From Entoloma clypeatum (taxonomy: Eukaryota; Basidiomycota; Agaricomycetes; Agaricales; Entolomataceae), in contig OY751489.1 of NCBI GenBank assembly GCA_963565915.1, positions 62,001 through 126,000 of the forward strand: DNA of 64,000 nucleotides. The letters are read 5' to 3'. This document shows, one piece after another, positions 31,901 through 42,403 of this stretch. Numbering within the stretch: position 1 is the first letter of the stretch; each line of letters starts with the position of its first letter. A program made the translations under genes and the position numbers. The notes beneath the pieces are model-generated. The model was not told the DNA's origin. It saw only the letters and a program-made list of their open reading frames with translations, and made no database searches.

Positions 31901-32557
31901 AAAACGTTCAACGTATGAGGGTCGTTTGGTTGTGGGAGGTGGTGTGGGAGTAACTGCTTCCAATATGGGGTCTCCGGGCTTCCATTTCTGATCCGATTTC
32001 TTGGGCGCGTCCTTGTCTCGTACTTCCACCATGCGAACCCGATGTTTGCGACCATTAAGGTTAACCCTGAAATCCGAGTGTTTGGTTTGACATGTTGATG
32101 GGCACCGGTTGAATGTTACAGCGCCGGTCGTCCAATTGATTGTGGGGTTGTGGTGTACCAACCAGTCATGTCCCAAAAGCATGTCCGTTCTCCCAATGTC
32201 CAATACCATTGCTTCCATGGTTTCCTGGTGTGTTCCTAAGTCCAGCTTGACTTCGGCAAGTTTTTCTGCTTTCTGTTGTCGGTTCGGCGATCCGTCCGCG
32301 TTTAGGATTGATGTGGGCTTTATTCCATGTGTGGGAAGGTTCTGTTCGCGTACTATTCTGGGATGGATACATGTGCGTTCACATCCGCTATCAACCTCGG
32401 GTCGAATGGCCTTTGGTCCTCGTCGTGTTTTGATCTGAGCTTGCAGCTTGATCTCTCGTCGTTTCGGAGGTTTATCTCCCTTGACAATCTTAGTTGACGC
32501 AACGGCTCGCTTTGCAGGGATAACATAAGTTATATTGTCTGTAGCTGCACCAGGCAA
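28949..32557 (-). CDS. pol: Gypsy B pol with complete chromodomain
   Basis: Intact 1202-codon frame: VDSG protease, YMDD RT (residues 403-406), RNase [10 protein letters not shown] (about 550), integrase with CDTCQRN zinc domain and DVVGP / SDRGPQF core, and chromodomain with all three aromatic cage positions (EEYH, QWEGY), the residues that bind methylated H3K9 in HP1-type domains. No ATG at the head; the frame is reached from gag by -1 shift at 32617-32623. It is the best-preserved pol here, but gag upstream carries a stop. Confidence 0.9.
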   Translation of the reverse strand: MPGAATDNITYVIPAKRAVASTKIVKGDKPPKRREIKLQAQIKTRRGPKAIRPEVDSGCERTCIHPRIVREQNLPTHGIKPTSILNADGSPNRQQKAEKLAEVKLDLGTHQETMEAMVLDIGRTDMLLGHDWLVHHNPTINWTTGAVTFNRCPSTCQTKHSDFRVNLNGRKHRVRMVEVRDKDAPKKSDQKWKPGDPILEAVTPTPPPTTKRPSYVERFAHLFEKENFDKIPKEREWDHGIELTPDAPKELGGNTYPMTQKEQEELDEFINEGLATGKIRPSKSPYASPCFFINKKDGSKRLVQDYRTVNKFTVKDKFPLPRISDLLDVLKDAVYFNKMDIMWGYNNARIKKGDEWKAAFLTSRGLFEPLVMFFGLCNSPGTFSRMMASLFRDQIRRRICVIYMDDIVVIGKTKEELARNTKEILQILSDNDLFLKEKKCLWEVTKCPILGYVVGEGRVEMETKKVDTIRNWRVPTSTKEVQRFLGFANFYRRFIEGYSNIAKPLTTLTGNTAFTWGPAAQEAFEGLIRAITTAPVLALPKPDGQFRVETDASGYAIGAVLSQKQDDKWHPITFLSQTMSAAEQNYEIYDKELLAVMEALKDWRHYLLEAKERFEILTDHKNLEYFRRPQDLNQRQRRWKMKLQDYDFELRHVPGKTNTKADILSRLPWYETELEPQDSDQMLKEGLFLKRLESEDVIQMEMFTEEQFFEGGETSDSIKIGNITTIENPWIARIKASNRMETEVAQGLKKNPHWYQQENGITYAGERVYVPPDPQLRQELMFEAHDAPVAGHPGQYRTHELLTRTYWWPTILHDVKKYVKGCDTCQRNKISCQRRHAPLHPNAAPSQPWEDIGIDVVGPIPESDGKNAILVITDRHSKMLHLILTTVELSAEGLAKIYRDQIWKLHGIPKKIISDRGPQFAAKFMEILCRMLGIKRNLSTAYHPQTDGQAERSHQETEVFLRNFVNHLQDDWAEWIAIAEFQYNDKEHQATKYTPFYLNYGLHPWKGEFVLEDTNPAANDFLKKLKQAREEANAALKQAQDQMKKTVDTRRSPSRNYRIGDKVWLEGTNIRTDRPSKKLDALRHGPFKVLEKKGASAYRLDLPKTWKMIHPVFNETLLSPYETPKYAIQKKKPAPDPIIVEGREEYHASTILDSRKFRGKIQYLVQWEGYGPEENTWEPQTNVQNAQDLIRDFHRQNPSRPQ

Positions 32558-32598
32558 GCGAGTTCGTTTAATGGATAAGGGTCGCGACTTAGCATCGT

Positions 32599-33798
32599 TT
32601 AATCGGACCCTTCGGGAAAATCCTTCTCATCGGTCTCTATGGTGATGGTTTCATCATCGGTATCTCCATCAGACACCTTCCTAATCTTTCCAGAGTTCTT
32701 CTTCGGCTTGCGGCAGTTGCGCGCGATATGTCCTTCTTGGTCGCAGTTGAAACACTTACAACCATCTTTCTTCTTTGGGGCTTTGCAGTCTTTGGCAAGG
32801 TGACCAAAGCGCTGACAGTTGTAGCAACGGGCTACTCCTGCTTTGTCGATCTCCATGGCTTTGCCTTGACCCCCATAAGTGGTGCCCGATCCGGTGCATG
32901 TGTCGCCACCTCCTCGGATGACTAATGCATGTCCCTCCATCTGTCGTCCCTTGTTTCGGATCTCCTTTGCGTAATCAGTGTACATCTTGCCATCGCTAGC
33001 CACTTGTTCAGAAATTCTGCGGTTGACGTTCTTTTCCAGGATGTATTTCCCAGTTTCTTCGCCAAGGTTTGACAGCTTCAAGAGCTCTTCGAATTCGTCC
33101 AAGAATTCGTCGATGGTGCATTTCTCCTGTTTCAGGACTTCCAGTCTCGCCTTGGCCGCTGCCGACTTGTTGGCAATAGAGAATCACGTAGCGATGTCGT
33201 CTGAGAACCCTAACCAGGTGATGTTCTCGCCATCGGTGGCAAGGTCGTCTAACTTGTTGCTGGCCCAGTGTTTACCAGACCCTTCCATCATGCGGGATAA
33301 CACCGCAAGAATCTTCTGATCGTCGGACAGGCCCTTCTGGAACCTGATGTATAATTTGGTGGCTTTCCACCACTCGTCGAAGGTGTGTCTGTCTTTGAAC
33401 ATCCCAGGATCTTTGATGATCTTGGATGTATCCATTGTTTGTACTGTCGGTGCTTCTGCCATGTCTAGAACCTGCGGAGTAGGAGAGGTGTCGGATTGTT
33501 GGGATGAAGATGGGGTTCGGGATACAGGTAGGGGTTGAAAATCAGTCCCTGTTCTAGGCGTCTGTTCGGTATCTGACTGCGCGGAGTCAAAAGTAAATTC
33601 GTCAGGGGACTCGTCGGCGGAATCGGTGGCAAAACGTTCAGGGTATTTCCTCTGTAGATCTCTAAGGAATCTCTGTTCCTGCGCGTCTGTTGGTCGCGAG
33701 AAGGGGTCAAGTCTCTCGTTTCGTGCCCAACGGTTGTACTCGGTCTGTTGCTCGTTGGTGGTGAAGTGGGCGTAGATCTGCTGCTTCGAGTAAGACAT
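32599..33798 (-). pseudogene. gag: Gypsy B gag, one nonsense codon
   Basis: ATG at 33798 (MSYSKQQIY), about 399 codons, two C-X2-C-X4-H-X4-C zinc knuckles near the C-terminus, stop at 32599. The frame is interrupted by TGA at 33184-33186; gypsy A has CGA at the aligned codon (ATRFSIAN in A). Apart from this, the frame is complete, so the lesion is probably recent. Confidence 0.85.
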
Positions 33799-34240
33799 GG
33801 TGATGTGGCTCTGGGACGTCTCGATGTGAGCGTCCTAATCAATCTTCTGATAACGGTTGTCTGGACACCGATAAACTCTCTGATCTCTGTGATCCGACCT
33901 GTCTGAGGTCCTTCTTGAACGCGAAAGCTTTCGAGTTCGTTCTGTTGGGCGTTGTAACACGCGATCTGGTGTTGCCGAGCAAGATGGATTCTCTCTGCTA
34001 TCTCGCCGTGGGGACGATGCTCGTTGTTGTCTAGTTCTTCGTCAAGCACCTGCTGTAGGATGCGACGGATCTCCGATTCGATGTACTGCTGGATGAGTGT
34101 AAAATTGATACTGTCTCGAGGACTTAGCTCCTCCTGTCGGGCTTCTGGCGTGCTGAATGGGTTACTGGTGAAGTCTTCAAAGAAGTGCGACGTCTTGACT
34201 CGTCTGGTAGTTGCTCTCTTCGCTCTGGGCGAACCTAACG

Positions 34241-34251
34241 AGATTTAGCAA
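34241..34251 (-). promoter_or_regulatory. Self-primer site of gypsy B
   Basis: Same 11-nt TTGCTAAATCT as in element A, matching the complement in its own LTR near the predicted RNA start despite general LTR divergence. Confidence 0.7.
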
Positions 34252-34253
34252 CT

Positions 34254-34623
34254 TGTTATGCGTAACAAACCGTTCCAAGGTTCGGGCAGAGTATGCAGGA
34301 AGATGGAAAGGCGAAGAGCAATGTGATTGCTAAATCTAAGGAATGTAGCTATGGTCCATGAGGTTTATATAGTACTGACTATGAGCGGTAGCGAATGAGT
34401 CAGTAACTGCGGAAGGCAGTGCGCATGAGTAAGGCGACTGCGGAAGGCTATGCACTAATGAGTAAGCTGACTGCGGAATGAGTCAGACAGCTGCGGAAAG
34501 CGAGTCAGCGCGGGAGCGAGGTATACTAAAGGAAATAAAGTATAATACGATATGTGTAAGCGGGGGCCGATGAGTAAAAGTGAAAAGGTAAGCGTATACG
34601 TCCGTAGTCGTTAGTCCGTAACA
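34254..34623 (-). repeat. 5' LTR of gypsy B
   Basis: 370 bp, TGTTA...TAACA. It includes two perfect TGAGTCA sites plus variants (TGAGTAA) upstream of the TATATAAA box. Confidence 0.88.
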
Positions 34624-37600
34624 GTACTCGCGGTTCGTCATCAGGCTCACTTGCAGGCAATTCGTTGTCTGATTCAGGTTGATCCTGTTCAATGGGAATT
34701 GGGTCATGAGGTGTTTCGTTGTGACTATCGTCATCATTGCTGCCGGGAATGAGATCCTCAAACTCATCAGCTGGCTCTGGGTCTTCCATTTCTGGGTGGT
34801 TTTCTGGCAACGGGTCGATATGGCATCTAGGGTACTTGCTTTCATCAAAGATAGCTTTCCCGCCCATGAAAATTGTGTTGGTCTCAGGATCCATGAAGCG
34901 GTATCCTTTGACCCCTGGTTTCGATCCGAGATAAATCATCAATCGGGATCTTGATTCCAGGGAGTTCCTACGTTTCTCTTTTGGGATATATACATATGCT
35001 TGACATCCAAATACTCTGACGCTGGACATGTCGGGGATCTCATTGGTCACCCTGAAGTAAGGGGTTTTCCATTCAAGACGCTGCATGGGGGTTCTGTTGT
35101 AGAGAAATGCTGCGTGTTCCAAACAGAATTCCCACCACATGGGCGGTAAGCATGCATCGAAGCGCAATGCCTGAGATTTTTCCCATAATGTTCGATTGAT
35201 CCTTTCTGCTCTACCATTCTGCTGGTGCTGATATGGGAGCGTGATGTCAATCAGAATTCCATGATTGGCAAGTACATCTTTGTATTCGTCAAATTCTCCA
35301 CCTCCATCAACTCGCCACTTCTTAGGAGTAGCGGCAAATTGGTTCTGGATCATCGCAAGAAACTGTCTCAGTGCCGTAATGGCACCAGACTTTTTCCTAA
35401 GCAAGACGACCCAGACATGAGATGAAAAATCGTCCAAAAACGTGAGGAAGTATTTGTACTTGTGGTACGATGCTGTGGATATCTGTTTCAGGTCTGAATG
35501 AATCAGATCGAAGGGTTTGTCAGCCCTCGTCATTGAATTGGGGTATGACTGATTTGGCATTTTCCCTTTGAGACACCCTGTGCAGCTTTCCTGTGATTTC
35601 TCATGTACTAATGTTTTGGGTACTCCTTTGGTACTGGTGGGAATCTTATTGAGCGCCTGGTCATTTGGGTGGCCAAGGCGTTTGTGCCAGGTTTCGACAG
35701 TGATTTTGCTAGAGATCGCATGGATCTGGTCATGGCGTATTTCAGTGTTTAACCAATAAATGGTTTGTCCAAGAATGTGAGGTGAGAACTGTATTTTGTT
35801 CTGTCCTTTGGAGATGTTGATTTCTCCACCTACTTTGTAACCGTGATTAAGGAAGACACCTAGGGACAATAGGCGTGTGTCCATGTCCGGAATGTAGAAT
35901 ACAGGTCGGAGAAGATGGGTTTTTACTTCCCCGTTTAGGGTATGCCGTACTGGAACGGCCCCAACTCCGAGAATTTCCAGTTTCTTTCCCTTTTCAGCTG
36001 TTTGGACAAATCGCTTAGCCTTGAGTGGCCTGTAGTATGCGAAGTCTTTAAACTCATGGGTAAAGTGTAATGATGCGCTGGAATCTAAGATCCACTGAGC
36101 GCGTTCTCTCTCTTTGCAGTGTGTGCAGGACGCCAAATGTTTGATATATTTTTTGTACAGATCATCGCTAAAGAGATCTATACTATCTGCATTGGTACTG
36201 GCTAATATATATTCAAACGTCTGTGCATGATTATCAGCATTTCCCATTTGGTCAAGTTTGAGAGAAGAATGTGACGAACCGTCAAGTTCGATCAGCCCAT
36301 CTTCGAATTGTTCCGGCCCCATCCGCTCGCTTTGATGGTCTATGTCCATCATCCTGAGGGAGTCATCCAAAGGCGGAGTGACTCGACACTGTTTGGATGG
36401 TCTTTCATCTTCTTCTGGGATAATCGTATCCAGAATTCGAAGATTTGACCCTGAGGGACGAGCACCAATGCTCCGCGCGAGTTTCCTGACGTGGTCATTC
36501 TTTTTCCACGCAGACGGCTTGCCCGAAGGAAGCCCGGTGTACTGAGATGGAGGCGGGTTCATTCGCTGAAGGAGCGACTGCATTCTTTGAGAGTCTGGCT
36601 GGGCGGTACTCATCGTTTTTCCGCGCCCAGTGACGGTTGTGAAGGATGGTGGCGGAAGAGGAGGGAAGTGGATGGCGGGGGCAACAAACTCAACTGTTTC
36701 CTCCACATGTTCGGATGTGTTGTCCGCAGTGTTGGCGTTTTTCTTCTGGTTGCGCCAGCGTCCTTTTCCCTTCTTCTTTTCAGAAGCGGTACTATGGTCG
36801 GTCGAGTTAGGCTCCTCATCAGCGTCGTTCTGCGAGGTACTCGGCTTTTGCTGCTTTTCCCATTTGGGGTCCTGCCCCTTGCGCTTTGTCCCGGAAATTT
36901 TCCGGGCCTGCTCATTGGACGCACGAGTAGACCCGACCGAATACTTGCGCCTGTACTCTGAGATGATGCTCTCGGCGACGGCTTTGTAGGTGAAATCATC
37001 GGCGTCGTAGACCTGGAAAAGGGCGGTGGAGAGTGACGACCAGGCGTCGGGAATCGCATTGGCCAGGATCATTGCCTGCATCAGATCGGGAACGATAAAG
37101 TTTGAATCGGCGAGCCGGGCGAAAAGAGACCCCAGGCGTTCGATTTCAGGCACGGGTTTGCGTCCAGACAGTTTGAAGGTGGCGGCGGTTTTGAAGTCGC
37201 CGAAGATGACGGCCGGGGATACCTTGGAGTAGGCATCTTTTAGCGTTTTCCACGCGTTAAGTGCTGAGGTGCTGTCTTTGATGTGGCATCTGATCGCCTC
37301 AGAGACCTTCAGGCGTATCGCCCCGAGAGCTATGTCGTCGTCCCTGATCCAGGCTTTTTCTTCCTTGCGGAAGCCGGGCTGATCGATCATAGTAGCCAGC
37401 ACAGGGGGAGCAGCAGCAGTGGCCCCAGGGGTGGAGACCATGGTGGTGAAGTCGGCGATGACAGGGCGGGTGATGTCGCCAGAAACAAGGCGCCAGACTC
37501 CTTGATGGAGGAGGTAGGACTTCATCTTTTCGGCCCAGCTTTGGTAGTCGATGCTGTCGAAGGGGGTGATGATGTCAAGAGCAGAGCGAGAGGTAGACAT
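34624..37600 (-). pseudogene. gag-pol: Outer copia gag-pol, 5' part, interrupted by gypsy B
   Basis: From ATG at 37600 through gag, protease and integrase to the acidic linker (ASEPDDEPRV), where the gypsy B LTR begins. It lacks RT and RNase H; those would lie on the far side of gypsy B and are represented by the left part of 22457-27568. The protease motif DSG is DSS here, which would abolish activity, and three to four residues are deleted near GYKV. Four bases of difference between the outer LTRs suggest that this is not a very recent insertion. Confidence 0.85.
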
Positions 37601-37963
37601 TGTAGATGAATCTAAAAAAGGGTTCCCAATCAGTGATGTGTTATGAATATGATTCAAGAAAACAATTTAAATGATTCCTTATGACATATTCCCTTTAGGA
37701 ATAGCGGTCACGGGAAAACCCTTTATATGTCAGAAACGTATAAGGTGTGATCAACGTTTCCACATGGAGTGTACTAGGTTAATCCCCTTAGGGACGTCTC
37801 ATGACAGGTACTTGTCGTAATGACGTTCCCAGGTTCATATGTGAAGAAGTAAGACTCAGAACCTAGATCTTTCGATCGGTTCTTTGCCAACCAGGGTAGA
37901 GTGGGCAGGTACTCGCTGTTGCCAGCGTTTCCCAAGTCCCTCTGCTATCCGGGGCCCATAACC

Positions 37964-38272
37964 TGTTGAAGTTCCACCTGGGCGCTAGCCACAGGTGTAC
38001 TGAGCAACATAGCTACAGTGGAAGTACTCTACGATACCGCTATGGTCACTTACATGGTTTGGAGGGGTAAGGCTGGTGAGAGCGGTTGAGGCTGGTGAGA
38101 GCGATGGAGCTAGTTAAGAGTCAAGAGACAACTTATTGATATTGACAGTTTCCTGGTCTTATATACCGTACTACTGTTTGTACCAACCAAACAAGTATGT
38201 AATGAAGATATGTAAAGGTCACGTGATGTAATCTAATCTAATCTAATCTACGTGATGGGAAAAGTTTCAACA
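37964..38272 (-). repeat. 5' LTR of outer copia
   Basis: 309 bp, pairs with 22457-22765 by shared bases and by the GAAGT duplication at 38273-38277. Confidence 0.9.
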
Positions 38273-40599
38273 GAAGTTGTCTTGTTGACTGAGACGACAG
38301 GCCAAACAGCAGCCATCACTGTCAACTGAGCATACCAGAGAACATTTGGCCCTTAAACCATTCAGCTGTGAGTTGGTGAAGCCACGCTCTTCAAGCACAT
38401 GGCAAAGGCCCTTGGGCTGGCCATTGGGTAATGTCATTTTCTGAGGTTTGCCATGATATGCAGGATCTGGATTGGATTGAGGGATGATTGTGTCATGCTG
38501 AACATGCTGTTTCCCGCCATCAGACTTGTTCATTTCAAAGGCTTTGAGTGCATCAGCTGGAAGGGAAGCATGAGCTGAGGACTGATTGAAGATAAAAAGT
38601 GAGATGCAGTTGGGATGCGCTTTTTCAAAGACTTCAATAGCATGCTCGACCTGTTTGAGGAGCTGGGCTGCATCCCACCATGCGTCACCATTCGATCCAG
38701 GGTAAATGATCTTTCTGGCTTCATCCAATACAGTGCCATTTTTGTCCCGATGCATGAGGCGCCCAGTTACAGGATTGATGAACTCAGAAATGCGCCCACG
38801 TCCCTTTTTTTGCAGCATTGTTTGTCCCTCTTTCAACCTGTTGACCAACAATCAAGATCAACTCATTCAATAACTGCTTCAGCACCCACCAAGCCATGCT
38901 TTTATACTTGTTGACAGTAAAGCATGATTCATCTTGGAAATTCAGAATAAGCTCCTTTTCCCCAGGCTGCAATTGAGGAGGAACTTGTTGAAGTGGCTCG
39001 CCAGCAGCAACAAATTTGTATCTCATCATCTGAGCCTCGAATGTTTCCATGTGAGGAAGGAAGACCTCTTTACAATACCTCACGACATCATCCCGCTTGT
39101 GCCCATCCATATACACACCCTTTTGCAGGATCTTCAACCTCCACCCTAATCACACCAACCATCGACACGTAGTTCATATACTTAATGGCTTTTTGAGGAG
39201 GACAGAGAGGCCAGGCAGGATGGTGTCATTGAGGGCTGTCTGAAAGCGCAGTGGAGTGACCTCCCCAGAAGGTTGAGCAATCAGCCATTCATATACAGCA
39301 TTTTTAATGTGTTCATCGAGAAGGAGTGTCTGCCCATTCTGCACCCCACCCTGTTGTTCCCGTGGCAGTTGCTCGAACACTTGATAGTGCCACGCTATCT
39401 TTCACACCTCGCGAGCGAAGTGAACTCCTTCTCCTTTGTGCCATTGTCGTGCGATGTCTTTGCTTGCCTCAATCCACCCCATTTCCTTCAATCTCAATGT
39501 GGCAAAATTATGAAGGAGGATCAACTTCCAGGTTTGTGAAACAGATAATGTCTTCTCGCCTTTTCTCAACTTCTTGTCAATCTGGTCTCGTAGCTCCCCC
39601 CACCCTTAAATATCTTTTACTCCCTCAAGGCCAGCATGCAGTTCATCCTCCCAGTCCATCTGAGCCCAAGGATCCAAGTCCAGAACATCCAAGTTCTCGC
39701 CAGGAGAGTCAGTGGCTGGTTCACTCTGGGGTTTGTTCACAGCTGGTTCCACAGATCGCAATAGTGGTGGGCCCATCTCAACCTTCACACATTCCTCACA
39801 AATTTCTCAGGGAATTTCCCCCTCAACACTCCTGACAAATTGCTGGCGGGATCTCCACTTCGACACTCTCCTCATGAATTTCCAGTGTTATCTCCACTTC
39901 GACACTCTCTTCATGAATCCAGATACCATCCAGTGGCACAATAATGGTTTCTTGATGGCGCTTTGTCAGCACCACAATGGGTGAATCCAATGACTCCCTC
40001 TTAATGGTTCGTCATGGCTCAGGTGCGGTGCGTGTAAACTGATACTTTGTGAGCAGCCCTTGATTTTTCATTGCAGCTCGATGGCGCCGTTGGGAATGCC
40101 CTGACTTGTCTGCAATGACAGGGCCTGTTGAATATGGACATCGCACTGCCGGTTGAGCTTCTGCATTTCAATCAAATTTCGATGCATTCATAAGATAAGA
40201 GAAGTATGTTTACTGACCTGTCTTCTTTGCCTTGATTCTCATGGAATAGGGAAACCAGTCCCTGTCCTTTGGATCCTCCCTCATTGCAAGCTTAGCCATT
40301 TTCTCCACAAATTCTTCATCACCAAATTTCTCATTGTCCGACATGAGCTCAACCTGAGTGTCATATCCATCCTCTCGGGTCAGGATTTCCTCTTCTTCAT
40401 CTTCCTGTGATCTCATCATGTCCCACAGAAGCTCATCATCAGCATCGTTAATCCCAGTGTAAGTTGTGGCAGGTGTGGGAGACTTTCTTCTCCTGCCAGG
40501 GCTGGATGTGTCGCTGTCAGAGGCACTTGGGCTGTGTCAACATTGATTACAAAGGCCAGTTATGTTACGAGATTGCTTCTTTGGACGACCATGAGGCAT
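38273..40599 (-). pseudogene. Transposase N-terminal and middle part
   Basis: Probable start at 40599 with MPHGRPKK, an AT-hook-like basic stretch, followed by an acidic region with a premature TGA, an intron near 40,235, a degenerate segment with an internal tandem duplication (VEVEI repeated, about 39,858-39,918), and a helix-rich region around 39,174-39,380. The DDE domain follows: DESCF (first Asp, about 38,930), KKGRGRISEF, IYPGSNGDAWW, then FIFNQSSAHASLP. The family residue before QSSAH is Asp; here it is Asn, so the second catalytic residue is lost. The reading ends at LSQQDNF where the copia LTR begins. It is inactive. Confidence 0.8.
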
Positions 40600-40928
40600 A
40601 TTTCTTGAATGAGAGCTGGTGGACAAGAAGCTTTTTTGCAGTTGATCGGAACATGGCATCCTTTTTTTTTGGTGTAATCAGATGCGGCTCATCGAGAGCT
40701 GTCAGTTGCGCATTTTTTCATATTTTTTGCGAATTTTTCAAGGGTTTGGCCAATTTTCGAGGGTCCCAAAACCCAAAATCGACATTGAGCAAAATCTGCT
40801 CGTGCAAATGTCTTCCATAGAGTCTAAATAACATGTTTATGCACTTTCTAATAAGAGTCAATGTTTGTGCCGAGTCTCAGAAATCAGTCTTTGTTTTTGA
40901 CATGTTTGGTTGTCCCCAACTGTATCCT

Positions 40929-41573
40929 GGGATCAAAGCGGCAGTCTGGCATAACGGTCATGCTGTCTGCATCTTAGGTTAGTGTGCCTAGGTGTCACGT
41001 AGCGTGTTTCTCAATGTCGGAAAATGTCGGACGAGTCGGAGCAGAGTAGCGGAGGAGCGGAATGCGGTAAGTGCGATGTTGGCAGAAAGGACCTAGCTTC
41101 AACTTGTGCGTTGCACCCCACTCTTTGACGTGGTCCTCAATTTTGGATTGGCGGATGTCAGATGAGCGGATGAGCGGATGAGCGGAGGTGACGGAGAGAA
41201 TGCTCAAAGGCAAGTAGAGACGGATGCGAATGAGGTGTAACATATGATATTTGAACTGAGGTTCTACGACAGGTTTGTACACTATTTATAGTAGACTAGA
41301 ATGATCAGCATTACTATAAGTGATGTGCAGATATCGGAGTTGACCATCAGAACATTTGGAGTACGGAGAGTAGCAAATGAAAAGTGAACAACATATGTCT
41401 ACTTGTAAGTATGGTTGAGATGTTACATAGTAGAAGTATAATCAATATAAATAGAATGTTGTTGGAGTGGATGTCGGAGCGGATGAATTGTCAGAGTCGT
41501 CGGATAAGTCGGATGTGAATCGTATGGTTATGACACTAGAGAAAGGTCGCTGGTTCAAATCCGGCTGATCCCA
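40929..41573 (+). other. tRNA-like sequence split by a solo LTR
   Basis: GGGATCA (40929) and TGATCCC (41566-41572) can pair as a 7-bp acceptor. The left part has an A-box-like TGGCATAACGG and the right part a perfect B-box GGTTCAAATCC within a 5-bp T-stem. Joined without the insert the sequence is about 96 nt, but I cannot draw a proper D-arm or anticodon arm. It may be a decayed tRNA or tRNA-derived SINE. Confidence 0.3.
40993..41535. repeat. Probable solo LTR
   Basis: 543 bp bounded by TGTCA...TGACA and flanked by CTAGG / CTAGA (4 of 5 identical). It contains a GATGAGCG tandem stretch near 41,160-41,185. No internal coding region and no second copy in the window, so the family is unproven. 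Confidence 0.45.
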
Positions 41574-42124
41574 ACACCTGGTAAGTCTATCATGGGAGTG
41601 TCTCCTATGATAGCACAAAGTTGGGGGTGCACGGAGTAGTCATGTGTCATTACATAATATCACATGATGGAACATGTTTCCACATAACATCGGTCTGATC
41701 TTAGTAAAGTTGGGCAGCTGCTGGGCTACTGGTGCCGGTGGTATAGAGTCACATGACTGCTGACTATGTGCTATCCTGAGTGAGAACCAGTATAAAAAGT
41801 CGCCCCAGCATGATGACTAACTTCCTAAGTAGCCCCACAGGGCGACTAGTTCCTGGGTTGGTAGTGATGCCTTAAGTGGTGACGTGCTGATTCAGGGGCA
41901 GGTGTCCAGATGGGACTGGCGATGCCTTAAGTGGTGACCCGGCACTCTGGAGTGGCCCGAAAGGGACCGAAAGGATAGGGGACGATAAGAGGGGGTATTT
42001 GGAGGTGATAACAAGCCAATAAGGTCACCCCCCCAGCCCAGACTCCTGAATTAGTGTTTGGCCATTCAGATCAAAGGCTGGTCATTAGTCACAGGTTCAT
42101 AACACTCTGGTAGTAAGGTACAAG
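41574..42124. other. Non-coding, LTR-like features of unknown origin
   Basis: Contains a near-perfect 12-bp hairpin (41587-41613), a TATAAAAAG box at 41791-41799, and an 18-bp direct repeat GATGCCTTAAGTGGTGAC at 41866-41883 and 41921-41938. No coding frame was recognised. It could be remains of another LTR. Confidence 0.35.
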
Positions 42125-42403
42125 TGTTGAAACTTTTACATCATGTGACCATAGACATCTTTGATTACATACTTGTTTGGTTGGTACAAACAGTAGTACG
42201 GTATATAAGACCAGGAAACTGTCAATATCAATAAGTTGTCTCTTGACTCTTAACCAGCTCCATCGCTCTTACCAGCCTCAACCGCTCTCACCAGCCTCAC
42301 CCTTCCCAACCAAGTAAGTGACTAGAACGGTAGAGTAGATTACTTCCACTGTAGCTGTGTTGCTCAGTACATCTGTGGCTAGCGCCCAGGTGGAACTTCA
42401 ACA
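42125..42403 (+). repeat. 5' LTR of copia F
   Basis: Starts TGTTGAAAC and ends ACTTCAACA. It lacks the TAATC tandem run of the other copia LTRs and is about 30 bp shorter. TATATAAG lies at 42201-42208. Confidence 0.85.

Larger units (their letters stand above)
28241..34623 (-). mobile_element. Ty3/gypsy chromovirus, element B (3' LTR truncated)
   Basis: Left end: 185 bp of the 3' LTR (28241-28425), the remainder removed with the copia recombination. Right end: a complete 5' LTR (34254-34623, 370 bp). It inserted in copia pol-coding sequence; the right flank begins GTACTCG, matching the interrupted copia reading frame. LTR sequence differs clearly from A and C, so this is a diverged subfamily with identical primer-site and frameshift elements. 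Confidence 0.9.
22457..38272 (-). mobile_element. Outer copia insertion carrying gypsy B and a second copia (recombinant block)
   Basis: The outermost copia LTRs (22457-22765 and 37964-38272) are flanked by GAAGT (22452-22456 and 38273-38277) and differ at about four sites, so they are the two ends of one original insertion. The internal copia LTR at 27932-28240 differs from both at many sites. The block is best explained as outer copia hit by gypsy B, gypsy B hit by a second copia in its 3' LTR, then homologous recombination between the second copia and the 3' part of the outer one. That deleted the rest of the gypsy LTR. Confidence 0.85.
21855..40922 (-). mobile_element. Tc1/mariner-superfamily transposon, split by a 15.8-kb insertion
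   Basis: Terminal inverted repeats CAGTTGGGGACAGCCAAACA (21855) and, reading in from 40922, CAGTTGGGGACAACCAAACA, with three mismatches in 26. TA duplications lie at 21853-21854 and 40923-40924. The net element is about 3.25 kb after removal of 22457-38272. The TA duplication, CAGT ends and a DDE domain of D-E-S / (D)-Q-S-S-A-H / N-P-I-E type place it in the IS630-Tc1-mariner group. Confidence 0.85.
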
